Origin: Candidatus Parvarchaeota archaeon
Lineage (GTDB): Archaea > Nanobdellota > Nanobdellia > Parvarchaeales > Parvarchaeaceae
Assembly (NCBI GenBank): GCA_023378805.1
Contig: JAMCSQ010000011.1
Coordinates: 1-6,940 of the forward strand
Length of the DNA stretch: 6,940 bases
Reading direction: 5' to 3'
The first letter of the stretch is position 1; every line of letters starts with the position of its first letter. The translations under genes were made by a program, and so were the position numbers. Of the stretch, positions 5,610 through 6,940 are shown one piece after another. Under the pieces are notes generated by a model that was given only the letters and a program-made list of their open reading frames with translations, did no database searches and was not told where the DNA came from.

Positions 5610-5629
5610 AATTTTTATGCCTAAAAATT
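5610..5629 (+). terminator. Possible T-rich terminator with short AT hairpin
   Basis: AATTTTT (5610-5616) and AAAAATT (5623-5629) form a 7-bp AT-only inverted repeat around a 6-nt loop, 4 nt after the transporter stop codon. Archaeal termination depends mainly on T-runs, and TTTTT qualifies weakly. The same bases may instead belong to the next promoter. Confidence 0.35.
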
Positions 5630-5630
5630 A
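5621..5630 (+). promoter_or_regulatory. Weak TATA-like box of the NAD(P)HX epimerase gene
   Basis: CTAAAAATTA is centred about 30 nt before the ATG at 5656, the distance seen at the other leaderless candidates here. No Shine-Dalgarno match is present. It overlaps the possible terminator of the upstream gene, so only one of the two readings may be correct. Confidence 0.35.
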
Positions 5631-5655
5631 ATAGAATTGATGCTAATTATAAAAC

Positions 5656-6294
5656 ATGGAATATTACAGCATAGAGGAAATAAAGAAGATTGAAGACGAA
5701 GCAATAAGGAAGGGCATGACTGAAGAAAAGATGATGGATGCTGCCGGTCATTTAGTGGCCGATTTTATACATAGTAATATAGAATTTAATAAAGCAGTTT
5801 TTATAGCGGGCACTGGAAATAACGGAGGGGATACTTTATCAGCAGCTTTCCATTTATTTAATTTGGGCCATTCCGGCATAAAAGTTGTAATAGTTGGAAA
5901 AAAAGAAGAGTTGAAAGAAGGGCCACGGAACTTCCTTTATCTTATAAATGGCATAAAAGATATCCCAGTCAATTTCGCTTATGATTCAACAGAATTAGAA
6001 AGCCTAAAGGAAACCATAAAGAATGCAGATCTTTTAGTTGTTGGTATTTTTGGTATGGGCTTTCATGGAGATCTGCCGGATTTGGCAGAAAAGGCAATCG
6101 ATTTAATAAATGATTCAAATGCCAAAAAGGTAAGTGTTGACATACCCTCTGGAATGAACGGGGATACGGGAGAGTTTAGAAAAACAGTAAAGTCAGATTT
6201 TACACTTACAATGATGACCATGAAAAAGGCCTTTCAAAATCCGCAGGCTTTAACCGTTACCGGCAAAGTTTTTGTCATGGATTTATTAAACTGA
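5656..6294 (+). CDS. nnrE: NAD(P)HX epimerase (YjeF N-terminal domain), stand-alone
   Basis: This 212-aa protein covers the YjeF_N fold and nothing more. The family interconverts the R and S epimers of damaged hydrated NAD(P)H so that a dehydratase can repair them. Visible motifs are the nucleotide-binding loop AGTGNNGGD at 51-59, the IFGMGF stretch at 131-136, and DIPSGMNGDTGE at 162-173, all at the expected spacing. In many archaea this domain is fused to the dehydratase (NnrD); here it is followed directly by another gene, so the dehydratase must be elsewhere or absent. One oddity: most members have Asp before the [AG]-[IL]-F-G motif (as in VDAIFG), a proposed catalytic residue, whereas this protein has V129 (VVGIFG). 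T60 also replaces the usual Gly after GNNGGD. Activity is therefore less certain than family membership. Confidence 0.9.
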   Translation: MEYYSIEEIKKIEDEAIRKGMTEEKMMDAAGHLVADFIHSNIEFNKAVFIAGTGNNGGDTLSAAFHLFNLGHSGIKVVIVGKKEELKEGPRNFLYLINGIKDIPVNFAYDSTELESLKETIKNADLLVVGIFGMGFHGDLPDLAEKAIDLINDSNAKKVSVDIPSGMNGDTGEFRKTVKSDFTLTMMTMKKAFQNPQALTVTGKVFVMDLLN

Positions 6295-6295
6295 T

Positions 6296-6327
6296 ATAAC
6301 ACTGTTATATTTATAAATAATAACAGT
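6296..6327 (+). promoter_or_regulatory. TATA box bracketed by an inverted repeat: candidate operator of sufS
   Basis: ACTGTTAT (6301-6308) and ATAACAGT (6320-6327) are perfect 8-bp inverted repeats separated by 11 nt, and the spacer holds the TATA-like box TTTATAAATA (6310-6319). The box is centred about 25 nt before the ATG at 6339, so transcription would start at or next to the start codon. An extra ATAAC half-site at 6296-6300 pairs with GTTAT (6304-6308) across 3 nt. A regulator bound here would block TBP access, which suggests repression; the regulator is unknown. An mRNA hairpin role is unlikely because the element lies upstream of the predicted transcription start. Confidence 0.6.
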
Positions 6328-6338
6328 TAGATAGTGCT

Positions 6339-6940
6339 ATGAATAATATGGACATAGAAAAGATACGCAGAGATTTTCCAATTTTGTTTAAAAAGATAAA
6401 CGGCAATCCTCTAGTATATCTGGACAATGCGGCGACTTCTCAAAAGCCATCTGCAGTCATAGAAGGCATTAAGTATTTTTATGAGAACATAAACGCTAAC
6501 CCTATAAGAAGCATACACGGCTTGGCAGAAGAGGCTACAAAGGCATATAATAATGCAAGAGAAAAAGTTGCCGCTTTCATAAATGCAGAGCCTGAAGAGA
6601 TAGTTTTTGTTAGAAACGCTACCGAGGCTATAAATCTAATTTCCTTTGCTTTTCCTTTTAAGAACGGTGACAGGGTTTCAACAACATACATGGAGCACCA
6701 TTCAAATCTTTTGCCATGGCTTCGCTTAAAAGAAAGGGGGATAAATGTTGACATAGTTTCGGTTTCTGACGATTATGAATTAGATATGGATTATTATAAA
6801 CAGCTGCCTAAAAATACAAGGCTAGTTGCAGTAACCCACGTTTCAAATGTTACCGGTACAGTAAATGATGTAAAGGAGATAACAAAACTTTCGCATGAGC
6901 AAGGCTCTTTGGTCCTTGTAGACGCGGCACAGTCCATACC
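6339..6940 (+). CDS. sufS: SufS-type cysteine desulfurase, C-terminus cut by window edge
   Basis: The frame is open from the ATG at 6339 to the window end, giving the first 200 codons of a roughly 400-aa enzyme. Recognisable class V aminotransferase (type II cysteine desulfurase) segments are, in order: IRRDFPIL near the N-terminus, YLDNAATSQKP, IRSIHGLAEEAT, VFVRNATEAINLI, MEHHSNLLPW, VTHVSNVTG and LVDAAQSIP. The last includes the Asp that contacts the PLP pyridine nitrogen. The PLP-binding Lys and catalytic Cys lie beyond the edge and cannot be checked. The enzyme removes sulfur from L-cysteine as persulfide for Fe-S cluster assembly in the cytoplasm. A second in-frame ATG at 6348 is possible; 6339 is preferred because it coincides with the predicted leaderless transcription start. 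Whether suf partner genes follow is not visible. Confidence 0.95.
   Translation, partial: MNNMDIEKIRRDFPILFKKINGNPLVYLDNAATSQKPSAVIEGIKYFYENINANPIRSIHGLAEEATKAYNNAREKVAAFINAEPEEIVFVRNATEAINLISFAFPFKNGDRVSTTYMEHHSNLLPWLRLKERGINVDIVSVSDDYELDMDYYKQLPKNTRLVAVTHVSNVTGTVNDVKEITKLSHEQGSLVLVDAAQSI

Noticed and set aside
5643..5654. TAATTATAAAAC as the TATA box of the NAD(P)HX epimerase gene
   Set aside because: It ends 1 nt before the ATG at 5656, far too close to direct transcription of that start codon.
6301..6327. Hairpin terminator of the NAD(P)HX epimerase gene
   Set aside because: The inverted repeat is not followed by a T-run, and it encloses a well-placed TATA box for sufS, so an operator is the better explanation.
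6479..6754. 91-codon minus-strand frame inside sufS
   Set aside because: It is antisense to highly conserved cysteine desulfurase motifs.

Overview
The window is AT-rich archaeal DNA. The main evidence is an Orc1/Cdc6 initiator gene beside ORB-type origin repeats. Most genes also have a TATA-like box about 25-35 nt before the start codon and little or no Shine-Dalgarno sequence, the pattern of archaeal leaderless transcripts. The tight packing of short genes and the glycine- and sequon-rich surface protein would fit a small-genome archaeon of the DPANN/ARMAN kind. That placement is inference; no rRNA or other phylogenetic marker is present.

Layout. Positions 1-899 (minus strand) hold the N-terminal 299 codons of a membrane-anchored surface protein that runs off the left edge. 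The 411-nt gap to 1310 is a candidate chromosomal replication origin: three ORB-like repeats, two on the minus strand and one inverted on the plus strand, around an extremely AT-rich stretch with two perfect palindromes. The orc1/cdc6 gene follows at 1311-2579 and diverges from the surface protein gene. Next come a 119-aa orphan protein (2653-3012, plus) and a convergent DUF5752-like protein (3007-3324, minus), whose ends overlap. A two-gene minus-strand operon (4064 back to 3361) encodes two small three-helix membrane proteins joined by an ATGA overlap. A short divergent promoter region separates it from a plus-strand pair: an unrecognised 111-aa protein and a VIT1/CCC1-type iron/manganese transporter with an N-terminal ferritin-like domain. 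The window ends with a stand-alone NAD(P)HX epimerase and the first 200 codons of a SufS-type cysteine desulfurase.

Two themes link the genes. The left half is replication initiation: origin plus its initiator. The right half leans toward iron and Fe-S metabolism: a metal transporter with a ferritin-like domain, then the sulfur donor for Fe-S cluster assembly. The cysteine desulfurase promoter has a perfect inverted repeat bracketing its TATA box, the most suggestive unexplained regulatory signal here. I found no CRISPR array, insertion sequence, tRNA or rRNA gene, and no clear novel defence or mobile system.
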